Assembly (NCBI GenBank): GCA_964519385.1
Contig: CAZFLR010000021.1
Span: 1 to 36,635 of the forward strand
Length of the DNA stretch: 36,635 bases
From: SVFI01 sp964519385
Lineage (GTDB): Bacteria; Bacillota; Clostridia; Lachnospirales; Lachnospiraceae
Direction: 5' to 3'
The notes under the pieces were generated by a model that saw only the letters and a list, made by a program, of their open reading frames with translations, was not told where the DNA came from and made no database searches. A program made the translations under genes and the position numbers. Positions 1 to 7,224 of the stretch are shown here, in pieces. Each line of letters opens with the position of its first letter. Within the stretch, counting starts at the first letter, position 1.

Positions 1-10
1 ATATCTGTGC

Positions 11-86
11 AGCGGTTAGAGTGTCCAGTTAAAATGCTCGTTTAAAAGCGGTTAGATTGTCCAATTAAAACAATCGGTTAACAGCA
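11..86 (+). ncRNA. ToxI-like type III antitoxin RNA, two 36-nt tandem repeats
   Basis: Two head-to-tail 36-nt units are visible at 11-46 and 47-82. Both begin AGCGGTTAGA, continue with TGTCCA and TTAAAA, and end in a CG-TTAA block. A third copy breaks off after about three bases, where the terminator hairpin begins. In type III toxin-antitoxin systems (ToxIN, AbiQ) such repeats are processed by the toxin into pseudoknotted antitoxin RNAs. The repeats sit immediately before an intrinsic terminator and a ToxN-like gene, which is the canonical layout. Bases 1-10 do not match the repeat end, so the array may start at 11, and the promoter must lie outside the window. The assignment rests on layout, repeat length and the downstream toxin, not on a known RNA family match. 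Confidence 0.72.
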
Positions 87-114
87 GTGGGTGGAGTAAT
101 CCACCCGCTTTTTT
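87..114 (+). terminator. Intrinsic terminator between antitoxin repeats and toxin gene
   Basis: The hairpin GGGTGGA / TCCACCC (89-95 with 100-106, loop GTAA) is extended by a T-G and a G-C pair and followed by six T residues at 109-114. In type III systems a leaky terminator at this spot sets the ratio of antitoxin RNA to toxin mRNA. Confidence 0.8.
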
Positions 115-131
115 ACTTTTCAGGAGGCTCT

Positions 132-652
132 ATGGATTGGTACGTTGTCGATAAAAATACATCAATTACCTGACACAGTTTGATTCCCGTGTCGGATATG
201 TGGAGTATGGGGAACGTTTGAAACTCCATGTTGGAATTCTTCTTACTATCGGGGATTTCCACTACTATGTCCCTATTTCCTCTGCAAAACCGAAACATCA
301 GAAGATGTCCAACAGTCTGGATTTCCATAAGCTCCAGGATGAATCCACCGGATATCTTTATGCTGTCTTAAATATCAATAATATGATTCCGGTTCCTGAT
401 AACTGTCTTACTCAGTTAAAATATAATCAGGTAGAAAGTTTCCGTTCTTTCAGCAACGAAAAGGAAAAAACCGACTATGTTTACCTTCTCCAGAAAGAAA
501 AAGCCCTGATCGACAATGTTCAGGAGACTCTGCAAAACAAAGCCCTGAAATTATACCAAAAATGCATTGCCAAGCCGGATTCTTCCCTTGCTGCAAGATG
601 CTGTAATTTCAAAATGCTGGAAGAAAAATGCAGTTCTTATTCCGATACATAA
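132..652 (+). pseudogene. ToxN/AbiQ-family type III toxin (endoribonuclease), frameshifted
   Basis: A good ribosome binding site (AGGAGG, 122-127) leads to ATG at 132, which reads MDWYVVDK and then stops at TGA (171-173). After the A5 run at 153-157 the next frame reads YINYLTQFDSRV and stays open to 652. Together the two frames give a ToxN-type N-terminus, so one A appears to have been lost from an original A6 run. The body carries family hallmarks: the VGILLTIG strand, YYVPISS, and an SSAKPKH segment matching the Thr-Ser-Pro-Lys catalytic loop of ToxN. The C-terminal CNFKMLEEK matches the family end. ToxN cleaves RNA and is neutralised by the repeat RNA just upstream. An internal GTG at 200 could give a 150-aa product, but it would lack the first beta strand. 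A sequencing or assembly error in the homopolymer is the main alternative. Confidence 0.8.
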
Positions 653-671
653 ACACAACCATGATCTTTCA

Positions 672-698
672 AACCTCTCCATCTGCCGGAGAGGTTTT
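672..698. terminator. Hairpin terminator after toxN
   Basis: A perfect 9-bp stem, AACCTCTCC (672-680) with GGAGAGGTT (688-696), is followed by a T-rich run. It lies 20 bases after the toxin stop codon and between convergent genes, so it may also end transcription from the minus-strand remnant. Confidence 0.75.
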
Positions 699-703
699 CT
701 TTC

Positions 704-822
704 TTAAAAAACAAGAATTCCCCTTCCATCATATACATTTCCCTCGCCGCCCTGATTACGAATTGCACGGTCAAATGCCATAACGGTTGCATTAAAATCT
801 GCTCTTTCCTTAATTTTTTCAT
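704..822 (-). pseudogene. Possible Doc-like toxin N-terminal remnant
   Basis: Directly overlapping the stop of the antitoxin remnant (ATGA at 819-822), an ATG opens a frame reading MKKLRKEQILM, which resembles the start of Doc toxins. A neighbouring frame reads AIRNQGGEGNVYDGRGIL, which resembles the Doc segment with an Ile...Gly-Gly...Asp...Leu pattern. No single frame holds both pieces and the catalytic Fic motif (HPFxDGNKR) is absent, so any toxin here is decayed and truncated. The assignment is tentative and relies partly on its position after a Phd-like antitoxin fragment. Confidence 0.3.
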
Positions 823-1008
823 TCAGCAAGCACCTCGTATGCCTCTTTATTCTGTGCAAGCAACCTTTGGGAAATCTCAAACACATCCTCGTCAGACGCA
901 ATCGCACTGTCATCCGCTTTACTAAAATCTATCACCAAATATCTTGGTGCATTATTCTTAAGAATAACAACTGAGCCAAGCTCATCTAGAGATATCCAGA
1001 TCAGTGAT
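819..1008 (-). pseudogene. Phd/RelB-like antitoxin remnant, N-terminus missing
   Basis: After a TAA stop near 1008 the minus strand stays open to TGA at 819-821 with no start codon in a plausible position. The translation includes DELGSVVILKNNAPRYLVI, typical of Phd/YefM-class antitoxins after their DNA-binding strand-helix, then a toxin-binding helix ending KEAYEVLAE. The N-terminal DNA-binding half is gone. The 4-bp ATGA overlap with the following frame is typical of type II toxin-antitoxin operons. It was too short and start-less to be called as an ordinary gene. Confidence 0.55.
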
Positions 1009-1085
1009 TAATAAAAAATAATTTAATTCAACTGTATAGAAAGATCCTAAAGGGGTTATTTTTCAGTTTGAAATACGTTTAAACA

Positions 1086-1376
1086 CTATCTAATTCTACC
1101 TCTTTCAAGTGACCTTGTACCCCAAAAACGCTCGTTCTCCTTCGTTGCTTCAATCTCCGCCGTAGCATTTGCATACTCATCCATATACTTGTTTACCAAA
1201 TGGAGCATATTATCGCCATCACTTCTGGTAGGATTTCTTAAGTCAATAACTGCTGTCTGGTACCCGTAGTATTTCTTGGCGATGCCTGCATAATTTCGGT
1301 AAAGGTCACCCTTGGTATCCGTAGTCAGAAAACTCATTCCGCAGGCACAGGCATATTCGATATTGGGATTCCATTT
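1086..1376 (-). pseudogene. VirD4/TraG conjugation coupling protein, internal fragment
   Basis: The minus strand reads SFLTTDTKGDLYRNYAG followed by VIDLRNPTRSDGDNMLHLV and KYMDEYAN. This matches the region of VirD4/TraG-family type IV secretion coupling ATPases after the Walker A motif, where the DxKGD/E segment lies. The frame is closed by a stop upstream at 1377-1379. Downstream it ends in an unrelated tail (SLERGRIR), so both the membrane-anchored N-terminus with Walker A and the Walker B half are missing. A full protein is about 600 residues and about 85 remain. It is a remnant of an integrative conjugative element or plasmid, in keeping with the toxin-antitoxin debris beside it. Confidence 0.7.
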
Positions 1377-1581
1377 CTAAAATAAGTACCGCCTTGCGTC
1401 CCTACCCATATTCATTTTTATCTTTGCTTACCACTCCCTCCTTCGTTTTTTCTCCAAATCACTCCCAAAACCACTTTTCCCCCCCTATGCATCTTTAAAA
1501 ATGGGCAAAAAAATCGGGCAAAAACCGGCCATTTTTCAGCCCAATTTTCGCCCTCAAACCACAACATCTTGTGGTCAAATC
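1377..1581. other. Gene-free stretch after rlmD-type gene
   Basis: No coding frame is convincing here. A 7-bp hairpin ACCACAA/TTGTGGT (1558-1575) lies just beyond the methyltransferase stop codon and could be a weak terminator on the minus strand, but it lacks a clear T tract. An imperfect A/T-flanked inverted repeat (AAAAATGG ... CCATTTTT, about 1497-1536) is a second candidate. Confidence 0.4.
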
Positions 1582-2793
1582 CTACTTTTTCTTCTCTTTT
1601 CCACAATACTGCATCATTATTACACACTCAACATGCCCCGTCATCGGAAACATATCAACCGGCTGTATCTTTTTCACACGATAGCCATGTCCGGTCAGGT
1701 ATTTCAAATCACGTGCCAGAGTATCCGGTCCGCAGGAAATATAGACAAGCTTCTCCGGTGCCAGTCTGCACACGGAGGATAAAAAAGCTTCATCACTTCC
1801 GCTTCTCGGCGGATCCATAAAAACCACATCTGCCTTTTCGCCGGACTCAGCCATTTTAACCATCCACCTGCCGGCATCTTCACAGATAAAGGACGCATTC
1901 GTCACCCTATTCCGCTTTGCATTTTCACGCGCATCTCGTACTGCCTCCGGATTCAGCTCCACACCAATCACCTTCGCTGCCCGGTCTGCTGCCACAAGCC
2001 CGATAGTACCGATTCCGCAATAAGCGTCAATCACTGTTTCCCTGCCACTCAATTGCGCCAGCTCCATTGCCTTTGCATATAAAATCTCTGTCTGCTCGGG
2101 ATTAATCTGATAAAAGGACTGCGGTGAGAGACGAAATCTCACACCACACAATTCATCCTCAATGTACCCTTTTCCATAGAGAACAATGTCTCGTTTTCCC
2201 AAAACCATGGTTGTCCGCTTCTCATTGACATTTATGACAATAGTGCTGATTTGAGGATGCAGCTTCAGAAGTGCCTTGGCAAAATTATTTTTTGAAGGAA
2301 GAATCGGCGAACGCAGAACAAGAATTACCATAATCTGTCCGGTCGCCCTGGAAACACGCACTACAACATGCTTCAAAAGACCCATATCCGTCTTCTCATC
2401 ATACGTTTTTATTTTAAAAGATTTCAGGAGGTTTCTGACAGACAAAATAATTTCATCCGCCTTTTCATTCTCAATCAGACAACTGTCTATTTTTACAATT
2501 CTGTGAGATTTTTCCTCATAAATCCCGGAGACAGCTCCGCCCTTCTCATATCCGAATACAGCATGTACTTTGTGCCTGTAGTGATACGGATTTTCCATCC
2601 CGATTATCGGCTCTACTCTTCCGAATTTTCCCAGAAGTTTTTCCATTTCCTTATGTTTCTCATGTAACTGCTTCTCATATGGCACATCAACAAACTGACA
2701 GCCTCCGCATTTTTTTATATACGGACACACCGGCAATTTTTTCTGCCGTCCCGTCTCTGATACGTTTGGTCTACATCCGTTCTGTCTGCTCAT
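1582..2793 (-). CDS. rlmD: 23S rRNA (uracil-C5)-methyltransferase, RlmD/TrmA family
   Basis: The product is an SAM-dependent RNA m5U methyltransferase. Visible parts are an N-terminal iron-sulfur cluster motif (Cys23, Cys29, Cys32, with a fourth candidate in IDSCLIEN), the family segment SPQSFYQINPEQTEILY, an SAM-binding loop (DAYCGIGTIGL), the DPPRSG motif, and the catalytic nucleophile in ISCGPDTLARDL (about Cys354). The C-terminal GHVECV supplies the catalytic-base glutamate. At 403 residues it is shorter than many relatives and starts almost at the Fe-S motif, so the usual N-terminal TRAM domain is absent. ATG at 2793 follows AAGGAG with six bases of spacing. Its start overlaps the radical SAM gene upstream by 23 bp, so the two are probably co-translated. 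Bacillota often carry several paralogues, so the exact target uridine is inferred. Confidence 0.85.
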   Translation of the reverse strand: MSRQNGCRPNVSETGRQKKLPVCPYIKKCGGCQFVDVPYEKQLHEKHKEMEKLLGKFGRVEPIIGMENPYHYRHKVHAVFGYEKGGAVSGIYEEKSHRIVKIDSCLIENEKADEIILSVRNLLKSFKIKTYDEKTDMGLLKHVVVRVSRATGQIMVILVLRSPILPSKNNFAKALLKLHPQISTIVINVNEKRTTMVLGKRDIVLYGKGYIEDELCGVRFRLSPQSFYQINPEQTEILYAKAMELAQLSGRETVIDAYCGIGTIGLVAADRAAKVIGVELNPEAVRDARENAKRNRVTNASFICEDAGRWMVKMAESGEKADVVFMDPPRSGSDEAFLSSVCRLAPEKLVYISCGPDTLARDLKYLTGHGYRVKKIQPVDMFPMTGHVECVIMMQYCGKEKKK

Positions 2794-3694
2794 TTTTTAC
2801 TCCTTCCAGATTAAACGCCGGAATAAAGCTCTCCTGCGCCGTTTCTCCCTCCTGTACATATGCATTGCTCACTCCAAGCTCAAGCACATATTGTATCCAT
2901 CTGTCATATTCCCTTCCGGTCACCTTACGGTGAATCTCCGGAAAATCCTTCAACCTTGCCTCTGTTCCCTGAACGGGCGTATACTGATTCATCAGACTGA
3001 TAAATATCTTATCTTTGTATGTCTCATACAGATACCTGACAATTTTCCCGGCCTCTTTTACCTTTCCCGGTAACAGCAGATGTCTGACAATCACTCCCTT
3101 TTGTATCATTCCGTCTGCATCAAAGGTACATTCGCCGGTCTGACGCACCATCTCCTCAATCGCCCCTCTCGCAACCTCCGGATAATCCGGTGCATTTGAA
3201 TATCTTGCTGCTGTCTCACTCTCCCAATATTTAAAGTCAGGCAGATATACATCAACCAGACCTTCCAGAAGTCGCAGTGTATCCACATTTTCATAACCGC
3301 TGCAATTATACACCACCGGCAAATCAAAGCCACTTGCCTTCGCTCTTTTTATCGCTTCGCACACTTGGAGAATATAGTGATCTGCCGTCACAAGATTAAT
3401 GTTATTAGCCCCCTGTTCCTTTAGTTCAAAAAAAATTTCAACCAGACGTTCTGTTGAAACCTCCATACCGGATTTTCCGCCGGAGATTTCATAATTCTGA
3501 CAGAATACACAGCCGAGACTGCAGCCGGAAAAAAAGACGGCTCCGGAACCCTTTTCCCCGGAAATACAAGGTTCCTCCCACATATGAAGCGCGGCTCTTG
3601 AAAGAATGAGCCCAGCCCCTACATGGCAGGCACCTTTTCCTTTTTCTCTGTTTACATGGCACCGACGCGGGCACAGACTACAATCCTGATACAT
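2771..3694 (-). CDS. Radical SAM protein, PflA-like (COG1313/PflX group)
   Basis: The sequence carries the radical SAM cluster motif CxxxCxxC in FFSGCSLGCVFC (Cys58, Cys62, Cys65). It also has an extra cysteine-rich N-terminus (Cys5, Cys8, Cys12, Cys23) typical of the pyruvate-formate-lyase-activase-related COG1313 proteins, whose substrate is unknown. Later conserved blocks are GANNINLVTADHY, PVVYNCSGYENV, VDVYLPDFKYW and the C-terminal ISLMNQYTP. About 307 residues is normal for the group. The ATG at 3694 follows a purine-rich stretch; a GTG at 3706 is also possible. The coding end overlaps the start of the rRNA methyltransferase. A sigma-A promoter lies upstream at 3727-3755. The family call is firm but the reaction is not known. 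Confidence 0.85.
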   Translation of the reverse strand: MYQDCSLCPRRCHVNREKGKGACHVGAGLILSRAALHMWEEPCISGEKGSGAVFFSGCSLGCVFCQNYEISGGKSGMEVSTERLVEIFFELKEQGANNINLVTADHYILQVCEAIKRAKASGFDLPVVYNCSGYENVDTLRLLEGLVDVYLPDFKYWESETAARYSNAPDYPEVARGAIEEMVRQTGECTFDADGMIQKGVIVRHLLLPGKVKEAGKIVRYLYETYKDKIFISLMNQYTPVQGTEARLKDFPEIHRKVTGREYDRWIQYVLELGVSNAYVQEGETAQESFIPAFNLEGVKNEQTERM

Positions 3695-3726
3695 GCTCTC
3701 TCTCACTTTCCTAAAGAATCACATAT

Positions 3727-3755
3727 AGTATAATATAGCAGTATCCAACATGCAA
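3727..3755 (-). promoter_or_regulatory. Sigma-A promoter of radical SAM/rlmD operon
   Basis: On the minus strand TTGCAT (3750-3755) and TATACT (3727-3732) are separated by exactly 17 bases, 33 bases ahead of the ATG. Confidence 0.65.
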
Positions 3756-3767
3756 ACAAGAAGTTTC

Positions 3768-4676
3768 TTAACAGTAGCTGACCCGTTCATAGACATAAGA
3801 CTGCATGCTGTTTTCCAGACGATTATAATAATATACATGATCCGCGAGGACTTCTTTGGGATCCACCTGGGATTCATTTACCTCCCTGACCATCTCATTT
3901 AATCTCCCGCCCTCCGTTCCGCTTTCCGGAACCAGAATCACCTCATGTACGCTGCTTGGAATGATGTACACATTACGTCCGATTGCATTGGCAAAATTCT
4001 TCACAGCATTTGGATATGCCATAGTTGCTGCTCCGTTCATCTTCATGGGATTCGTCATAACATACATCGGAACGTCCTCCTCGACAGGCTCCTCAAAATT
4101 TGCACCTTCTCCCATCATCTGCTGAATAATTTCACGCATCCCGGTAATGGCTGCAGGCAAAAGCTTTGGCGTATTCTCACATGCCTTCCCGTATAACTCC
4201 TCCTTTGATATCCCCCACATTTTTAAATGCGAATTATGAATCAGTATGGTTGCATTTCCGGCTGTCTCATCATACAGAAGATAATAAAAAACCATCACCA
4301 GATCCATATATTCCACATATGGTATATTTTCAAGCAATTTCCTGTTTTTATCCCGATTGATCAGTTTAAATACAATCCGTTCCTGTGCCTTCTCATAGTT
4401 GATAAAAAAACCGATGTCCAAAGATTCCTCCAGCTTATATTTATTATTTCTTCGCACAATTTCAGCCGCCAGTTCCTCAAGTGCTGCTCCTTCCTTATAA
4501 TACTCATAAAATTCTTTAAGATAAATGGTCGGTGATATGTTTTTACCTTTCTCCATAATACTGACAGCATCTTCCGTAATTCCGTTATTTTTCATAATGG
4601 AGCTGATTTCGGCCTTTTGGTCCGCCGGAATTATTTTTCTAATTTCTTTTAAAATTTTCATTGAAAACTCTTTCAT
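3768..4676 (-). CDS. DUF5688 family protein
   Basis: This 302-residue soluble protein resembles the DUF5688 family, which is common in Lachnospiraceae and often present in many copies. The recognisable block is the NNGITEDAVSIMEKGKNISP segment followed by PTIYLKEFYEYYKEG near residues 30-70. The rest is mixed alpha/beta with a run MYVMTNPMKMNGAATMAYP and a C-terminal DHVYYYNR. No signal peptide, membrane segment or known catalytic motif is visible. ATG at 4676 follows GGAGG with eight bases of spacing. It appears to be a single-gene transcript between the efp terminator upstream and the radical SAM promoter downstream. Its function is unknown. Confidence 0.75.
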   Translation of the reverse strand: MKEFSMKILKEIRKIIPADQKAEISSIMKNNGITEDAVSIMEKGKNISPTIYLKEFYEYYKEGAALEELAAEIVRRNNKYKLEESLDIGFFINYEKAQERIVFKLINRDKNRKLLENIPYVEYMDLVMVFYYLLYDETAGNATILIHNSHLKMWGISKEELYGKACENTPKLLPAAITGMREIIQQMMGEGANFEEPVEEDVPMYVMTNPMKMNGAATMAYPNAVKNFANAIGRNVYIIPSSVHEVILVPESGTEGGRLNEMVREVNESQVDPKEVLADHVYYYNRLENSMQSYVYERVSYC

Positions 4677-4730
4677 ACTATTTCCTCCGTTTAGAAATGT
4701 TTTTAGATTTGTTTAAGAATTGTTTTTACG

Positions 4731-4764
4731 CAAAAAAAGACAATGAATTGCTTCATTGTCTTTT
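4731..4764 (-). terminator. Terminator of the aro-efp operon
   Basis: A perfect 13-bp stem (4735-4747 with 4752-4764, loop TTGC) is followed on the minus strand by a run of T residues. It lies 18 bases beyond the efp stop codon. Confidence 0.85.
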
Positions 4765-4781
4765 AGGCTTATCAAATGTGA

Positions 4782-5339
4782 TTATACACGTGAAAGATAT
4801 TCACCTGTACGTGTGTCAATCTTGATTACGTCATTCTGATTTACAAATAATGGTACATAAACCGTAGCACCTGTCTCAACAACAGCAGGCTTCGTAGCAC
4901 CTGTAGCTGTATCTCCCTTGAATCCAGGCTCAGTCTCTGTAATCTCCAGTTCAACGAAGAGAGGTGGCTCAACAGCGAATACCTTGCCGTTATGTGAACA
5001 CATCTTTACCATTTCGTTTTCTTTTACAAATTTCATGGCATCGCCGACTGCATCCTGATTCAGAGCAATCTGCTCAAATGTCTCGGCATCCATGAAATTA
5101 TAGAGATCGCCGTCTGAATATAAATACTGCATATCTTTTCTGTCAATACGTGCCTGTGGGCATTTCTCTGTCGGTCTGAATGTTTTTTCAACGACACCGC
5201 CACTGATAATATTTTTTAACTTGGTACGTACAAATGCAGCTCCTTTACCCGGTTTAACATGCTGGAATTCGATGATCTGATAAATATTTCCTTCAATCTC
5301 AATCGTCACACCATTTCTGAAATCACCTGCAGAAATCAT
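4782..5339 (-). CDS. efp: Elongation factor P
   Basis: EF-P binds ribosomes stalled on polyproline stretches between the P and E sites and promotes peptide bond formation. The 185-residue length and three-barrel layout are standard. The N-terminal KOW-like domain carries the loop HVKPGKGAAF with Lys32 at the tip, the residue modified in Bacillota. The C-terminal OB domains include TATGATKPAVVETGA, the signature region of the family. ATG at 5339 follows AGGAGG. The gene sits at the end of the yqeG-aroE-aroK-aroQ cluster but also has its own promoter overlapping the aroQ stop codon, which would allow high expression independent of the shikimate genes. Confidence 0.97.
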   Translation of the reverse strand: MISAGDFRNGVTIEIEGNIYQIIEFQHVKPGKGAAFVRTKLKNIISGGVVEKTFRPTEKCPQARIDRKDMQYLYSDGDLYNFMDAETFEQIALNQDAVGDAMKFVKENEMVKMCSHNGKVFAVEPPLFVELEITETEPGFKGDTATGATKPAVVETGATVYVPLFVNQNDVIKIDTRTGEYLSRV

Positions 5340-5383
5340 AATCTATCTTCCTCCTAATTTTTTTCACAACATAATTCTTTAAT

Positions 5384-5412
5384 AGTGTATACTAAATTAC
5401 TACTTTTTTCAA
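5384..5412 (-). promoter_or_regulatory. Probable sigma-A promoter of efp
   Basis: TTGAAA (5407-5412) and TACACT (5384-5389) on the minus strand are 17 bases apart, 45 bases before the efp start and directly after the aroQ stop. Confidence 0.5.
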
Positions 5413-5856
5413 CTATTTTTTTCGGGCCAATTCAAGTGCCTCGTCAATTGCCATCAGATATCCTTCAAAACCGTGTCCGTATATCTGACGGTCACAGGCA
5501 TCCTTTGTCAGAGAAACCTTACGAAATCCCTCTCTTTTGGTGATATCCGAAATATGTATTTCTATTTTTGGAATTGTCGCAACCGAGGAAAGTGCATCAA
5601 AAAGCGCGTAGCTGTAATGTGTCAATGCCCCCGGATTAATCACGATGGCATCTGTTCCGTCATAATATGCCTCCTGAATCCAGTCAATCAACTGTCCCTC
5701 ATAATTACTCTGCTTTGCCACAAGCTCAAAGCCTTCCTTTTGCGCCTTTTCATTCAGCATGTCAAGCAAATCCTGATATGTCTGTTTCCCATATATTTCC
5801 GGCTCCCTAATTCCGAGAAAATTCAAATTCGGTCCATTTAACACCAGTATTTTCAT
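5413..5856 (-). CDS. aroQ: Type II 3-dehydroquinate dehydratase
   Basis: The enzyme converts 3-dehydroquinate to 3-dehydroshikimate in the shikimate pathway. Active-site landmarks of the type II family are present: the lid REPEIYG with its Arg and Tyr, the Asn and His of INPGALTHYS, the second His in EIHISD, and the Arg in KREGFR. The length of 147 residues is normal for the dodecameric enzyme. ATG at 5856 follows GGAGG and overlaps the aroK stop by 4 bp, showing translational coupling with the next shikimate enzyme. Confidence 0.96.
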   Translation of the reverse strand: MKILVLNGPNLNFLGIREPEIYGKQTYQDLLDMLNEKAQKEGFELVAKQSNYEGQLIDWIQEAYYDGTDAIVINPGALTHYSYALFDALSSVATIPKIEIHISDITKREGFRKVSLTKDACDRQIYGHGFEGYLMAIDEALELARKK

Positions 5857-6359
5857 ACTAACGCCTCCTCTATCTCATCCATTATTTCATCAAATCCTTT
5901 TCCGTCCACATCAATGACAAAGTCTGCAGCTATCTCATATACCGGGCCTCTCTCCTCCATCATGGAACAGATTTTTTCCTGCGGTGACTCTCCGCGCAGC
6001 AGCGGTCTTGTCGTGTCCTCTTTTAATCTCTCATAAATCGTTTCCGGCTTTGCCCGCAGATACACAACTTTCCCAAGCTTTTTCAAAAGCTCCCTGTTCT
6101 CTTCTCTGAGCGGAAGTCCGCCTCCGACGGAAATCACATAATCCTGTTTGTTTTCAAACAGACCTTTCACGCATTCCGTCTCCATATCCCTGAATGCCGA
6201 CTCTCCTTTTTGAGCAAATATTTCGCTGATTTCCATCTGTTGTCCTGCCTCAATCAGCTTATCCGTATCTACATAAGGCATTTTTACGCGATAAGAAAGT
6301 CTCTTTCCGACAGTGCTCTTTCCGCATCCCATATATCCGACCAAAATAATATTACTCAT
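5853..6359 (-). CDS. aroK: Shikimate kinase
   Basis: The product phosphorylates shikimate at the 3-hydroxyl. The P-loop GYMGCGKST (residues 8-16), the substrate motif DTDK, the GGG loop in ISVGGGLP, and the lid arginine in TRPLLRG are all visible in a 168-residue nucleoside-kinase fold. The start overlaps aroE by 8 bp and the end overlaps aroQ by 4 bp, so three consecutive shikimate enzymes are made from one mRNA. Confidence 0.95.
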   Translation of the reverse strand: MSNIILVGYMGCGKSTVGKRLSYRVKMPYVDTDKLIEAGQQMEISEIFAQKGESAFRDMETECVKGLFENKQDYVISVGGGLPLREENRELLKKLGKVVYLRAKPETIYERLKEDTTRPLLRGESPQEKICSMMEERGPVYEIAADFVIDVDGKGFDEIMDEIEEALV

Positions 6360-7224
6360 AAATTCCCAATTCTTCCTTCATCCTTTGTAAAATCACTTCT
6401 GCCTGTTCCTCTGTCACATCGCATCCGTTCCACAGCTCAAATGCAATAATACCCTGATACAAAAGCATTTTCAGACCATTCATTGCTTTTCCGCCATGAG
6501 CCCTCACAAGCTTCATAAAACCGGTTTCATACGGACGATAAATCAAATCCACTCCTGTATGTATTCTGTCATATACCGGTCCGTCGGCAAGCACGACATC
6601 CTCCACATTCGGATAAAGCCCCACGCTTGTACACTGTATCGCCAGACATGATTTCTCTCCCATATCTTCCAGCTCATCATATCCGAGGGCTTTTATTTCA
6701 CTAAAATTCGTCTTTGTCCGTATCTCCTGTGCAATCGTCTCCGCCTTCTGTTTCGTGCGGTTACAAATGTAAATCTTATCTGCTCCGCCCTGAACACAAA
6801 GAAACGCAACTGCTCTCGCCGCGCCCCCGGCCCCTAAAATCAGCACCGTTTCTCCCTGCAGCCCTATATCCTCTGTCTGCATGGCACGAAGCAATCCTGT
6901 CATATCTGTATTGTAGCCCTTGTAACCGCCCTCACAGCGAACAAGCGTATTCACTGCTCCGATTTTTTCTGCCAGCTCATCTATTTCCTTTAAATCGGCA
7001 AGCACAGCACTTTTGTGGGGCACCGTTACATTCATCCCCAGAATATTCAGCTCATACGCACCCTTAACTGCCTGCGAAAGCCCTTCTTCTCTGACCAAAA
7101 ATGGAACATATGTAAGATTTATGTTACACATGTTTGCCAGTGAATTATGGATTACCGGCGACAATGTATGCTCCACCGGATTTCCAATCAGTCCGCAGGT
7201 TCTTGTTTTTCCATCAATCTTCAT
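6352..7224 (-). CDS. aroE: Shikimate dehydrogenase (NADP+)
   Basis: The enzyme reduces 3-dehydroshikimate to shikimate. The N-terminal substrate domain has the shikimate-binding region HTLSPVIHN, the catalytic Lys71 in NVTVPHK and Asp107 in NTDMTG. The nucleotide-binding domain shows LGAGGAARAV, followed by the NRT motif (CNRTKQK) that favours NADP. At 290 residues it is standard length. ATG at 7224 follows GAAGGAAG. It overlaps yqeG upstream by 11 bp and aroK downstream by 8 bp. Confidence 0.96.
   Translation of the reverse strand: MKIDGKTRTCGLIGNPVEHTLSPVIHNSLANMCNINLTYVPFLVREEGLSQAVKGAYELNILGMNVTVPHKSAVLADLKEIDELAEKIGAVNTLVRCEGGYKGYNTDMTGLLRAMQTEDIGLQGETVLILGAGGAARAVAFLCVQGGADKIYICNRTKQKAETIAQEIRTKTNFSEIKALGYDELEDMGEKSCLAIQCTSVGLYPNVEDVVLADGPVYDRIHTGVDLIYRPYETGFMKLVRAHGGKAMNGLKMLLYQGIIAFELWNGCDVTEEQAEVILQRMKEELGIYE

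Noticed and set aside
11..82. 36-nt direct repeats as a CRISPR array
   Set aside because: The units are contiguous with no unique spacers and stop at a terminator before a ToxN-like gene, which fits a type III antitoxin instead.
113..328. Minus-strand 71-codon open frame
   Set aside because: It is antisense to the toxN frame, lacks a ribosome binding site and runs into the antitoxin terminator.
637..822. A complete small gene starting MKKLRKEQILM
   Set aside because: Only the first 11 residues look family-like. The rest crosses the shared terminator and the toxN end, so it was kept only as a possible decayed toxin start.
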